NCBI RefSeq assembly: GCF_041080625.1 | Contig: NZ_CP163518.1 | Location: forward strand, 6,689,501-6,753,500 | DNA length: 64,000 nt | Direction: 5' to 3' | DNA from: Streptomyces sp. CG1 | GTDB taxonomy: Bacteria; Actinomycetota; Actinomycetes; Streptomycetales; Streptomycetaceae | Shown here: positions 49,343-57,926 of the stretch, piece after piece | Layout of the letters: each line of letters begins with the position of its first letter | Numbering within the stretch: position 1 is the first letter of the stretch | Program-made: the position numbers and the translations under genes | The notes under the pieces: generated by a model | Seen by the model: only the letters and a program-made list of their open reading frames with translations | Told to the model about the DNA's origin: nothing | Databases searched by the model: none

Positions 49343-51931
49343 GTGAGCGAGATACCAGCGAAGGCCACGGAGTCGGAGGACCCGTCGGACGGCGCGAGGA
49401 GCCAGGCCACGGAGGCCACCGCGGCACCTGGTGACGCCATGTGGCAGAGCAGTCCGCCCGGTTCGATCTACGACTACATCAAGGTCGCGTCCTTCTCCAT
49501 CAGTCCCGGCGGGCTGGTCGACCAGTGGAGCCTGCGCGCCGAGCAGCTCTTCGGTATCCCTGCCGCACGCGCCGTAGGTATGGACCCGATAGAGGCCTTC
49601 ATCGACCCCGACCTACGGGAGCGCGGCCAGCGCAAGATGGCCGAGATCCTCGACGGGCGGGAGTGGACCGGGGTCGTGCCCTTCCGGATGCCGGACAAGG
49701 CCGACGGCACGCGCGGTGAGGAGGGTCTGGCCGAGGTCTATGTCATGCCCACCCGGACCGCCGAGGGCGACAGGGCCGCCGTCTGCATCGTCGTGGACGT
49801 CCGTACCCTGCGCAGCATCGAGACCGACCTGGCCGCCTCGCAGGCCATCTTCGGCCAGTCGCCGTTCGGATTCCTGCTGATCGACATCGATCTGAAGGTC
49901 CGTCGGGCCAACGAGCGGTTCGCCTCCATCTTCGGCGGCTCCCCGGACGACCACCGGGGCAACGGCGTGCACGACTATCTGCCGCGCGGTGAGGCCGAGC
50001 GGGTTTCGGCCACCCTGCGGCGGGTGCTGGAGACCGGCCAGTCCATCACCGACATGCATGTCACCGGCCATGTCCCCGGCTCCGAGGAACGCCGGCACTG
50101 GTCCGTCAACCTCTACCGCGTGCACGGTGGCACCGGGCGCCCCATCGGCATCGCCTGGCTCGGCACCGACATCACCGCCCGCAGGGCCGCCGCGCGCGAG
50201 GCTGCCAACGCCCGCCGTAACCTGGCCCTGCTCAACGAGGCCGGCGCCCGCATAGGGAACTCCCTCGACCTGGAGACCACCGCCCGGGAACTCCTCGACG
50301 TCGTCGTCCCCGGCTTCTGCGACCTCGCCACCGTCGACCTCTACCAGGGCCTGCTCACCGGCGACGAGACCCCGCCCGGCCTCACCGACGGCAGCGCCGA
50401 ACTGCGCCGCGTCGCCTTCGCGAGCGCCGTCGCGGACGTGCCCTTCACCGGCTCCGCCGACCCCGTCGCGGTCGGCGCGGTCCACCACTTCCCCTTCAAC
50501 TCACCCTCCGCGGACGCCCTGCGCACCGCCCGCCCGCAACACGTCCCCGCGGAGGACGGGAGCCTCGTGCAGTCCACGCTGGCGGTTCCGATGGTCGCCC
50601 ACGACACCGTCGTCGGCCTCGCCCGGTTCGCCCGCACCAAGGGCAGCGAGCCGTTCGGCGACCGCGACCGGGACCTCGCCGTGGAACTGGCCGCACGCGC
50701 GGCGGTGTGCATCGACAACGCCCGCCTGTACCGCCGGGAACACGAACGCGCGCTGATCCTGCAACGGTCGCTCCTGCCGCCGGGCGACCCCGAGGCCTCC
50801 GGCCTGGACATCGCCTGCCGTTACCTCCCCGGCAACGCGGCGACCGAGGTCGGCGGCGACTGGTTCGACGTCATCGAACTGCCCGGCCACCGTACGGCGC
50901 TGGTGGTGGGCGACGTGATGGGCCGAGGTCTGCGCGCGGCGGTCGCGATGGGCGAACTCCGCACTGCGGTACGGACATTGGCCCTCCTCGATGTCGAACC
51001 GGCCGAAGTGCTCTCCGCGTTGGACGAGATCGCACGCGGCCTCGGCACCCCGGGCGGCGTCCAGCAGGCCACGCGCACGGCCCGCCAGCCCCGGGACGCC
51101 GACCTCTCCGAGGTCTACCTGGCGACCTGCGTGTACGCGGTGTACGACTCCGTGACCCGACGCTGTACGTTCGCCAACGCCGGCCATCTGCCGCCGGTCC
51201 TGGTCGAGCCCGGTGAGCCCGCCCTGATGCTGGACGTGCCGCCCGGCATGCCGCTCGGCGTGGGCGGCGAGCCCTTCGAAGAGGTCGAGGTGGAGCTCCC
51301 CGAGGGCGCGTTGCTGGCCCTCTACACAGACGGCCTGGTCGAATCCCGCGACCACCCCCTCGACGAGGGCCTGCAGGCCTTCGTGGGCGCCCTCACGGAC
51401 CCCTCCAGTCCTTTGGAGGACGTCTGCGACCACGTCCTCAACACCCTCGACACCCATCACGGCGAGGACGACATCGCGCTGCTCATGGCCCGGGTACAGG
51501 GCCTGCCGGCCGACTCGGTCGGCGACTGGACACTCCCACGCGAGCCACGCAGCGTGGGCCGGGCCCGCGAGTACGCCCGCGCCCAACTGGTCAGCTGGGA
51601 CCTGGAGCCCCTGGTCGACACGACGGAACTCCTGGTCAGCGAGCTGGTCACCAACGCGCTGCGATACGGCGAGGGCGAGATCCGCCTACGGCTCCTCCTG
51701 GACCGCACGCTGGTCTGCGAGGTCTGGGACTCGGGCCTGGTCCAGCCCAGGCGCCGCCGCGCCCGCGACACCGACGAGGGCGGCCGCGGCCTCCAACTGG
51801 TCGGCCTGCTCAGCGCGGCCTGGGGCTCGCGGCGGACACCTCGCGGCAAGACGGTGTGGTTCGAACTGCCGTTGCCAGGGGGCGAGACGGGGCTCACCGA
51901 TCCGGCGGAGGCGTTGCTCAGCCTGTTCTGA
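49343..51931 (+). CDS. PAS-GAF-PP2C phosphatase with C-terminal HATPase
   Basis: 862 residues from GTG 49343 with GGAGGGGA upstream. Order: a disordered head to about 38; PAS-like domain (about 45-150, LVDQWSLRAEQLFGIPAARA); second PAS (about 165-280, GFLLIDIDLKVRRANERFAS, WLGTDITARRAA); GAF (about 295-465); SpoIIE/PP2C (about 490-700, TEVGGDWFDVIELPGHRTAL, ANAGHLPPVL, YTDGLVES); HATPase (about 725-850, ELLVSELVTNALRYG, DEGGRGLQLVG). It is a cytoplasmic multi-input switch that dephosphorylates STAS partners and modulates sigma factors. The cognate partner is not in the window. Confidence 0.9.
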   Translation: MSEIPAKATESEDPSDGARSQATEATAAPGDAMWQSSPPGSIYDYIKVASFSISPGGLVDQWSLRAEQLFGIPAARAVGMDPIEAFIDPDLRERGQRKMAEILDGREWTGVVPFRMPDKADGTRGEEGLAEVYVMPTRTAEGDRAAVCIVVDVRTLRSIETDLAASQAIFGQSPFGFLLIDIDLKVRRANERFASIFGGSPDDHRGNGVHDYLPRGEAERVSATLRRVLETGQSITDMHVTGHVPGSEERRHWSVNLYRVHGGTGRPIGIAWLGTDITARRAAAREAANARRNLALLNEAGARIGNSLDLETTARELLDVVVPGFCDLATVDLYQGLLTGDETPPGLTDGSAELRRVAFASAVADVPFTGSADPVAVGAVHHFPFNSPSADALRTARPQHVPAEDGSLVQSTLAVPMVAHDTVVGLARFARTKGSEPFGDRDRDLAVELAARAAVCIDNARLYRREHERALILQRSLLPPGDPEASGLDIACRYLPGNAATEVGGDWFDVIELPGHRTALVVGDVMGRGLRAAVAMGELRTAVRTLALLDVEPAEVLSALDEIARGLGTPGGVQQATRTARQPRDADLSEVYLATCVYAVYDSVTRRCTFANAGHLPPVLVEPGEPALMLDVPPGMPLGVGGEPFEEVEVELPEGALLALYTDGLVESRDHPLDEGLQAFVGALTDPSSPLEDVCDHVLNTLDTHHGEDDIALLMARVQGLPADSVGDWTLPREPRSVGRAREYARAQLVSWDLEPLVDTTELLVSELVTNALRYGEGEIRLRLLLDRTLVCEVWDSGLVQPRRRRARDTDEGGRGLQLVGLLSAAWGSRRTPRGKTVWFELPLPGGETGLTDPAEALLSLF

Positions 51932-52013
51932 CACGGGCCCCTCGGCCATGGCGTGCCTGGCGCGCGATGCGCTGGGCGTCGCTCGGATCGGTGGAGCCCC
52001 CCCAGCACGCAGC

Positions 52014-52319
52014 TCAGGTCTGGTACTCGCCGACCCAGGACCGCCGCAGAAGGGCCCTCGGGACGTACTCGGACTCGACGTCGATCGCCATGTCGGCGTC
52101 GTAGGCCATGCACGCGATGGCGAGCGGAGCGAGGGCGACCAGGCCCTCGCCGCTGAGGGAGCGGGCCTTGTTCGCCGTCCAGTAATCCTTGTGCCAGGTG
52201 AGGGCGTCCACCAGGGCCGCGTTGAACTGTTCGGTCTCCCGGCGCAGACAGCGGTGGCAGAGTTCGAGCGGCGGATACAGGATCTTCAGTATGAGTTCCG
52301 GTAGAAGGAGGTGAGCCAG
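52014..52319 (-). pseudogene. Truncated Imm49-like immunity gene (C-terminal third)
   Basis: The - strand encodes LAHLLLPELILKILYPPLEL then TWHKDYWTANKARSLSGEGL and VESEYVPRALLRRSWVGEY. This is homologous throughout to the end of the intact immunity gene just upstream (compare LLYPPMELLHRFVRR, WHKEYWGEESRALQSTGLVA, VESEYLPIALLERSWLGEF). An in-frame TAA (52320-52322) closes the front, and about 190 N-terminal residues are missing. It is a decayed tandem paralogue; a short product from GTG 52211 is conceivable. Confidence 0.75.
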
Positions 52320-52368
52320 TTACCCGCGTGACGCGCCCTGCTGCCGCAGGGCGGTGGTCACGCGTGCC

Positions 52369-53226
52369 TCACGTGGGGAATTCACCCAACCATGACCGTT
52401 CCAGGAGAGCGATCGGCAGGTACTCGGACTCCACCTCGATGGGGAAGCCCGCGTCATGGGCGAGGCAGGCCAAGGCGAGTGGAGCGAGAGCGACGAGCCC
52501 CGTACTCTGCAGGGCGCGGCTTTCTTCGCCCCAATACTCCTTGTGCCATTGCAACGCATCGCTGAGTGCTCGATTGAAACCCGCGTGGTCGCGCCGGACG
52601 AACCGGTGGAGCAGCTCCATCGGCGGGTACAGCAGCTTCGCCACCACCTCCGGATCCGCGACGGCGATGGCCGCCGGTTCCGTGCCGTCGACTGCGGCCA
52701 CCAGCTTCGCCCCGAGGTCTGCGCCGCCGAGCCAGCACGTCTGCAGCGCATCGATCCAGGCGTACTCGAACTCGTCGTACCGCGCACCGGATTCCAGCAA
52801 CAGGGACATGGGCACTCGGCACAGCGCCGTGATCCTGTCCTTCTCCCGGCACACGAGCGCCAGGTAGAAGGCTGTGAGCCAGGCACCCGCATTCACGTAC
52901 GGTTGCGGACCGGTGGCCTGGAGCGTGCGGTCCTTGTCCGCGATGCGGCAGCTCACGTGCCCCTCGGTCGTGAGCGCTGTGGCGAACACGGCGGAGCCGA
53001 CCTGCATGGCGTTGACCCAGGCTTCCCACGTGGGGAGCTGCGCGGCTTCGGAGTCCAGCAGACAGTGCGACTTCGCGAGGGTGAGCGTGGTACGCAGAGC
53101 GTCCCCCAGGCTGCTGGAGTTGGTCTCCAGTCTTTCGATCGCCCGTGAGGCGTTCTCGGTGAGCACGGCGAGGCCCGCCGCCGCGTTCCCCATGGGAAAG
53201 GGGTGGCGGGAAACGATCGCGACCAA
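52369..53226 (-). CDS. Imm49-family immunity protein
   Basis: 285 residues, all-helical, with the Imm49 pattern: a helical repeat front, DRTLQATGPQPYVNAGAWLT, then FEYAWIDALQTCWLGGADLG and a conserved C-terminus (GLVALAPLALACLAHDAGFP, LLERSWLGEF). Imm49 proteins protect against polymorphic-toxin nucleases. The gene lies 11 bp downstream of the toxin gene on the same strand, the usual order for a toxin-immunity pair. Confidence 0.83.
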   Translation of the reverse strand: MVAIVSRHPFPMGNAAAGLAVLTENASRAIERLETNSSSLGDALRTTLTLAKSHCLLDSEAAQLPTWEAWVNAMQVGSAVFATALTTEGHVSCRIADKDRTLQATGPQPYVNAGAWLTAFYLALVCREKDRITALCRVPMSLLLESGARYDEFEYAWIDALQTCWLGGADLGAKLVAAVDGTEPAAIAVADPEVVAKLLYPPMELLHRFVRRDHAGFNRALSDALQWHKEYWGEESRALQSTGLVALAPLALACLAHDAGFPIEVESEYLPIALLERSWLGEFPT

Positions 53227-53237
53227 CGCGTCTCTCC

Positions 53238-56174
53238 TTAGAAAATCTTGAAATGGTGGAGCTCGGCTCCAGCATACTTACCGTTGTTCTCGAGAGCTTG
53301 GACGAGAACGTACTGCAGGCTCTTGTTCTCGATGGCGGCCCTGATTTCCTCGGCGTACTTGGCATCGTCCGGTGACGTCAAGGCCCGGTCCTCCATGTCA
53401 GCCGCGATGGTGCGGACGTATTCGATCGTCCCCTGCTTCACCATGGTGCCGCGGTCGACATCGCCGTTACCCAGACGCCAGTCCAGCCTCGCGGTGGGGC
53501 CCTTCGCTTCGACAATGATCAGGTGCCCGTCCTTGGCACGCCAGAGCTGGTCGAATCGCCTGGAGCCGTTGGGGGTCTCGGGAAGATCCGCGATTTCCGT
53601 GGCCCCTTCGAACTCCTTCTGCAGGAGCATGTGGTGGCGTGCGGCCTCCTCGCCGAGGGCCTCGCCGAGCTTGCTGTTGTTGGACACCCCGACGCCAACG
53701 GTTTTGTCGAATTCCTTCTGCGCCTTGTCGAGCGCAAGCGCGTGCTCGTGGGTCGGCAGCGCCTCGTACTTCTTCTCGGCGCTGGTCAGCTCCATGCCCG
53801 CTCGGCGTCTGGCCGATACGTCGTCGAGGTGGTTGAGGTGCTGGTGCGGGACCGTGCTCCTGTCCCGCTGCAAGTGTTCAGGCAGGTACTTCTCGGGGTC
53901 CGCGTGAGGAATGTGGTCAGCGGCCATCCACCCGCCGCCAGGCTTCTCCGTGAGCTGTGGGAGAAGCTGGCCGTCGACCAGTTCACGGGAGTTGTGGCGT
54001 CTGCCGATCTTGTTGTAATGCTCCTCACGCCAAGCCGGGTCCTCATTGGCGAGCCGGACGTGTTCGCGGCTGATGGCCGCTCGCTCCGCCGGAGTCCGCT
54101 CACTCGCAGGCTTGTCGCGGGCCGCCTCGTACTCCGCGCGGTGCCGTGCCGCTTCGTCCGCATGGTGCGCGGCGTCATGCGAGCCGTGCGTCGCGTCGTT
54201 GCCGGTGCCACCAGCGTGGTCGAGCGTGTCATTGCCGATCCCGCCGGTGTCGCCCGGACCGGTGTGCGGCTCGGTGCCGTGGCCGGGCACGTGGGTGTCG
54301 CCGCCGTGGCCCGGCAGATCCTGGCCGGGGGTGTGGGGTTCGCCGGTGTGGCCGCCGGGTGTGGTGGCATGCGCCGTGCCGTCCGTACCGCCGGCGGGGG
54401 CGTGGGTGTCGACGCTGTTCGTCGGCATATGAGTGTCGGCCCGGCCGCCCGGCAGGTGGTCGCCCGCATTGCCGCCCGGCAGGTGGTGGTCGCCCATGCC
54501 GTGGCCGCTGGGGAGGTGGTCGCCGCCGGCGTGGACGGTGGGTATGTCTCCGCCCGCGTGGACGCCGGGGGCCGTCGGGGCGTTCTCGCCGACGCGGCCC
54601 GTGTCGCCGAGGTCGCGGCCAATGCTGTCGCCGAGTTTGATGTGTTCGCCGGCGTGGGCCGCGGTGTCGGCGGTGTGGGGGGCCGCGCCGACCAGGGCCG
54701 GCTCCTTGACCGGGGACGGGGTGTGGGGGAGGTCCGGGCCGGTGTGGGGCTGTTCGTTGGCGATGTCCGGGGGGCCGGGCTTGTTGGTGTCGAGCAGCAC
54801 GTTGCCCTTGTGGTCGACGATGTTGCCGTGTTCGTCGGCGAACAGTCTCGGTTCCCCCTCGGGTGTGTGCAGGGGTTCGGTGCCCGCGGGATGCAGTGGG
54901 GCGTTGTCGGGCAACTTGACGGTGCCGTCGGGGAGTTCGATGCTGCCCTTGGGGATGTCCGCGCCCTCGGGGAGGTGGACGGTGCCGTCGGGCAGGTGGA
55001 CCGTGCCTTCGGGGAGGGTGATGGCGTTGTCGGGGAGTTTGGGGATGTCGATCTTCCCGGCGCCCTTCAGGGCCTTGCTGATGTCGCCGATCTTGGACAG
55101 GCCCGCTCCGGCGCCCTTCATGACGTAGGTCATCGGGTCGATGACCCTGCCGATCTTGCCCGCCACGGAGATCGCCTTGGCCACCGCACCGGCCTTGCCC
55201 GCACCGGCGACCGCCGCGCCCTCACCGCCGGTGAAGACGGTCGTCAGGACGTTGAAGGTGACCCCGCCGGCGGCGCGGGCGGGGTTCTTGCCCCACTCGT
55301 CCCACGCCAGCAGTGCCTTGCCGGTCTGCTTCATCGTGTTGCGCGACTCGCGCAGCCAGGAGGGCATGTACTTGTCCGGCGTGGCCAGGAACACCGCGGC
55401 CAGGAACGGATTGCTCATGAACTCCAGAGCCGTGGCCAGCTGGGCCAGGCCCTTCCAGGCCTGCTTCATCGCGTCCCAGCCGTTGACGCCGACCAGGGTG
55501 CCCAGGCCCTTGATCGTGCCCCAGATGCCGTCCACGCAGATGCCGTCCCACAGGAACGACTTCGCCCAGTGCCCGAAGTCGTACCAGTGGTGCTTCTGCT
55601 CCACCGGGTCACCCCACGGCAGCCCCTTCGCACCCTTGAGGTCGGAGGCGTTGTAGCCGTACATGTTCGACTTGTTGGAGCCGTCCCCGGCGATCATCTG
55701 CGTGCCGTGCCACAACGCCGTGATCTTGTTGTGGCAGGTCCGCTCCGCCGCCCAGAACGCCGCCACCGTCGCGGTGACATCGTCACGGAGCTGGTTGTTC
55801 TTCTTGACCTTGTCCTCGTCGTACTCCCAGTCGTGATCGTCCTTGACCGAGTCGACGAACGCCAGCGCGTCATGCTTGAGCTGCGTCAGCTTCGCCACCA
55901 GCGGACGGATCTCCGCCGCATACCCCGACAACGCCGACGACACCGTCTCCAGACCCGTACCGAAGGAGTCCGCACGGTCCGACACCGCCTTCGTCGACCC
56001 GAACAGCCGGTCCGCCTCCGGCGCGTGGTAATACGCCGACAATCCCTGGAACTGGGAATGCACATCCGCACCCGTGGAACGGATCTGACCGGCATCCTTC
56101 TTCAGCGCACCGTAATCCTTCTCCAACTGCTCCAGATCACCGGTGAACTGCGGAATCTCCTCCGGCTTGATCAC
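53238..56174 (-). CDS. Polymorphic toxin: WXG100-like N-terminus, linker, PD-(D/E)xK nuclease tip
   Basis: 978 residues from GTG 56174 behind AGGGGG (an ATG at 56201 is possible). Residues 1-110 are a helical WXG100-like secretion domain (VIKPEEIPQFTGDLEQLEKD). The next 270 hold Trp-rich and hydrophobic helices. 390-440 is an LPDGTVHLPEG repeat, and 470-690 a His/Gly/Pro/Asp-rich linker (GGDHLPSGHGMGDHHLPGG). A pre-toxin region follows, and the final domain begins about 872: D875, E889 and K891 in FDQLWRAKDGHLIIVEAKG, plus Q914, match a restriction-endonuclease-fold toxin. It is probably exported by a type VII-like system. An Imm49 gene follows. Confidence 0.84.
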   Translation of the reverse strand: MIKPEEIPQFTGDLEQLEKDYGALKKDAGQIRSTGADVHSQFQGLSAYYHAPEADRLFGSTKAVSDRADSFGTGLETVSSALSGYAAEIRPLVAKLTQLKHDALAFVDSVKDDHDWEYDEDKVKKNNQLRDDVTATVAAFWAAERTCHNKITALWHGTQMIAGDGSNKSNMYGYNASDLKGAKGLPWGDPVEQKHHWYDFGHWAKSFLWDGICVDGIWGTIKGLGTLVGVNGWDAMKQAWKGLAQLATALEFMSNPFLAAVFLATPDKYMPSWLRESRNTMKQTGKALLAWDEWGKNPARAAGGVTFNVLTTVFTGGEGAAVAGAGKAGAVAKAISVAGKIGRVIDPMTYVMKGAGAGLSKIGDISKALKGAGKIDIPKLPDNAITLPEGTVHLPDGTVHLPEGADIPKGSIELPDGTVKLPDNAPLHPAGTEPLHTPEGEPRLFADEHGNIVDHKGNVLLDTNKPGPPDIANEQPHTGPDLPHTPSPVKEPALVGAAPHTADTAAHAGEHIKLGDSIGRDLGDTGRVGENAPTAPGVHAGGDIPTVHAGGDHLPSGHGMGDHHLPGGNAGDHLPGGRADTHMPTNSVDTHAPAGGTDGTAHATTPGGHTGEPHTPGQDLPGHGGDTHVPGHGTEPHTGPGDTGGIGNDTLDHAGGTGNDATHGSHDAAHHADEAARHRAEYEAARDKPASERTPAERAAISREHVRLANEDPAWREEHYNKIGRRHNSRELVDGQLLPQLTEKPGGGWMAADHIPHADPEKYLPEHLQRDRSTVPHQHLNHLDDVSARRRAGMELTSAEKKYEALPTHEHALALDKAQKEFDKTVGVGVSNNSKLGEALGEEAARHHMLLQKEFEGATEIADLPETPNGSRRFDQLWRAKDGHLIIVEAKGPTARLDWRLGNGDVDRGTMVKQGTIEYVRTIAADMEDRALTSPDDAKYAEEIRAAIENKSLQYVLVQALENNGKYAGAELHHFKIF

Positions 56175-56261
56175 GCTTCGCCGCCCCCTGTACGTCCGCA
56201 TCGCTTATCCGGACAGACCTGCACCAAGATCCGGCCATCATACAAACGTACTTACGGGGTG

Positions 56262-57845
56262 TCAGGAGTGCTCTGCGGTGTGGCGCGCCCGTGTTGTGGG
56301 GCCGCCGAAACTTGTCGGTGGGCCTCCGTTCCGGCGTTCTGCCAGCAGTACGCCGCCCAGGACCGCACCGGCCAGTCCCGGTTCGGTTCCGGCGGTGCCC
56401 GCGTAGGGGTTGCCATGGGCTCGTACGTCCCGTTCGGCCAGGTCACGGGCCTCGCGGGCCAGGGAGTCGGCGCGGTCGGCACGGTCCGCGCCCAGTTCCC
56501 GTTCCGCCTCCGCCAGGAGGACCCGCGCCTCCGGGCCCACGGCGCCCCGATGCACCGCGACGAACCCGTCCGCCCCGGCGACGGAACTCCGCGCCACGAG
56601 CAGTGCCCCGGCGGCCGGCGCGCCGAAGTGGCCCGTCTCCAGGCGTTCCACGGCCCGCGCGATCCGGCGCAGGGCGTCCAGCGGGTCGTACGGGCCCGCC
56701 GTCAGTTCCTCCCGTACGGCCGCCAGTACACCGTCCGCGTGGGCCAGCCGGGCGTGCAGCTCACCGTTGGTCAGCTGCTTGTGCACACCCCCGCGCCGGG
56801 CCGCCGCCAGCACCGACTCGGCGCCGGTCAGCGCTGCCGGCACCAGTCGTGCCGCCTCCCGCAGCTTCGTCGTCAGCCGTTCCACGCCGGTCACCAGGAC
56901 CTCGGCCTGGGCCACCGCTCCCTCTGCGGCGCGCAGATGCCCGGCGGCCCGTTCGCCGGTATCCGTCTCGGCCGTCTGGTGGGCCTCGTTGAGCTGGACC
57001 GTGGCGAACACCAGGCGGTCCTTGGCCTGTTCGACGTACCCGATGACGGGCGCGGTGGCCGCGGGCGTGCAGTGGTCGTGCAGCGCGGCCAGGGCTTCCT
57101 CGGCGGTCAGCGTGCGTGCCGTCAGAGCCCGGAACCGTCCCTCGGCGGTCTCCAGTGCCCCGGCCAGCCCCGGCCCCTCCAACTCCCGCAACGCGTCCAG
57201 CGCGGCGGCCTCCGCGTCCAGCCGGCGTCCCGCCTCCGCGCACCGGCCGACCACGCCGACCAGCGCCTGCCGTCGTGCGGCGGCGTCCTGCGGCACCCCC
57301 TCCTCGTACCGCCGCCAGATCGCGCACGCGGCCGTCAGTTCGGTCTCGGCGGCCCGCAGGGCGTGGACGAAGGGCTCGGTCTCGGCGTCCGTGAAACGCT
57401 CCTGGACGAAGGAGAGTTCCTCCCGGCTCGTCCGTACGCAGTCGTCGGCCATGACCAGCGCCGCCCGGGCCTGACGTTCGGAGTCGGCCGGGGTGGGGGT
57501 CGGCGGGGCGGCGGAGATGGTCCCCGGCGTCGTGCGGGTACGGGCACGGCGGGTGCGGCGCAGGTAGCCGTATCCGGCCAGCACCACGGCCGTCACCCCC
57601 GCGACGAGCGGCAGCACGAGGTCGGCCGTGGACGTCCCGTCCTGCTGCGGCGCGGCGGCGCTCGCGACCGTCCCCGCGACCGTCCCCGCGGGCGCCGCCG
57701 GAACCGGATCTCCCGCACCGGCCGTCATCACCGGCAACACCAGCCACCCGGCCCCGACCACTGCACCCAGCACGGCATGCGCCACCCGCACCCATATGTG
57801 CGCCGTGGCGCGCCGGGGCCGGCCCCGAATCAGGGAGGACGTCAC
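56262..57845 (-). CDS. TPM-type membrane protein lacking the TPM domain
   Basis: 527 residues. A signal-like TM (about 20-40) is followed by a short linker, then a second TM (about 75-93, LVLPLVAGVTAVVLAGYGYL), a Thr/Arg/Pro linker and a long Ala/Glu/Arg-rich helical region (125-480). Streptomyces TPM-domain proteins have this same stalk, but with an extracytoplasmic TPM domain between the two TMs. Here only about 30 residues separate them. The C-terminus (GGVLLAERRNGGPPTSFGG) also shows the family's Gly-rich ending. The gene may be a natural deletion derivative. Function unknown. Confidence 0.7.
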   Translation of the reverse strand: MTSSLIRGRPRRATAHIWVRVAHAVLGAVVGAGWLVLPVMTAGAGDPVPAAPAGTVAGTVASAAAPQQDGTSTADLVLPLVAGVTAVVLAGYGYLRRTRRARTRTTPGTISAAPPTPTPADSERQARAALVMADDCVRTSREELSFVQERFTDAETEPFVHALRAAETELTAACAIWRRYEEGVPQDAAARRQALVGVVGRCAEAGRRLDAEAAALDALRELEGPGLAGALETAEGRFRALTARTLTAEEALAALHDHCTPAATAPVIGYVEQAKDRLVFATVQLNEAHQTAETDTGERAAGHLRAAEGAVAQAEVLVTGVERLTTKLREAARLVPAALTGAESVLAAARRGGVHKQLTNGELHARLAHADGVLAAVREELTAGPYDPLDALRRIARAVERLETGHFGAPAAGALLVARSSVAGADGFVAVHRGAVGPEARVLLAEAERELGADRADRADSLAREARDLAERDVRAHGNPYAGTAGTEPGLAGAVLGGVLLAERRNGGPPTSFGGPTTRARHTAEHS

Positions 57846-57926
57846 ATTTTGGAGCGTATGGGCAGGTAGGCGCCTTCGCGAGCGGGACGGATACGGGTGG
57901 GGGACGAGACGGGCAGGCGGTCAGAA

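Noticed and set aside
53523..57869. A 1448-codon open frame on the + strand across the toxin and TPM-like genes.
   Set aside because: It is antisense to two genes with clear domains and normal codon bias. Its product is Arg/Val/Gly-rich with no recognisable fold. Long antisense frames are expected in very GC-rich DNA.
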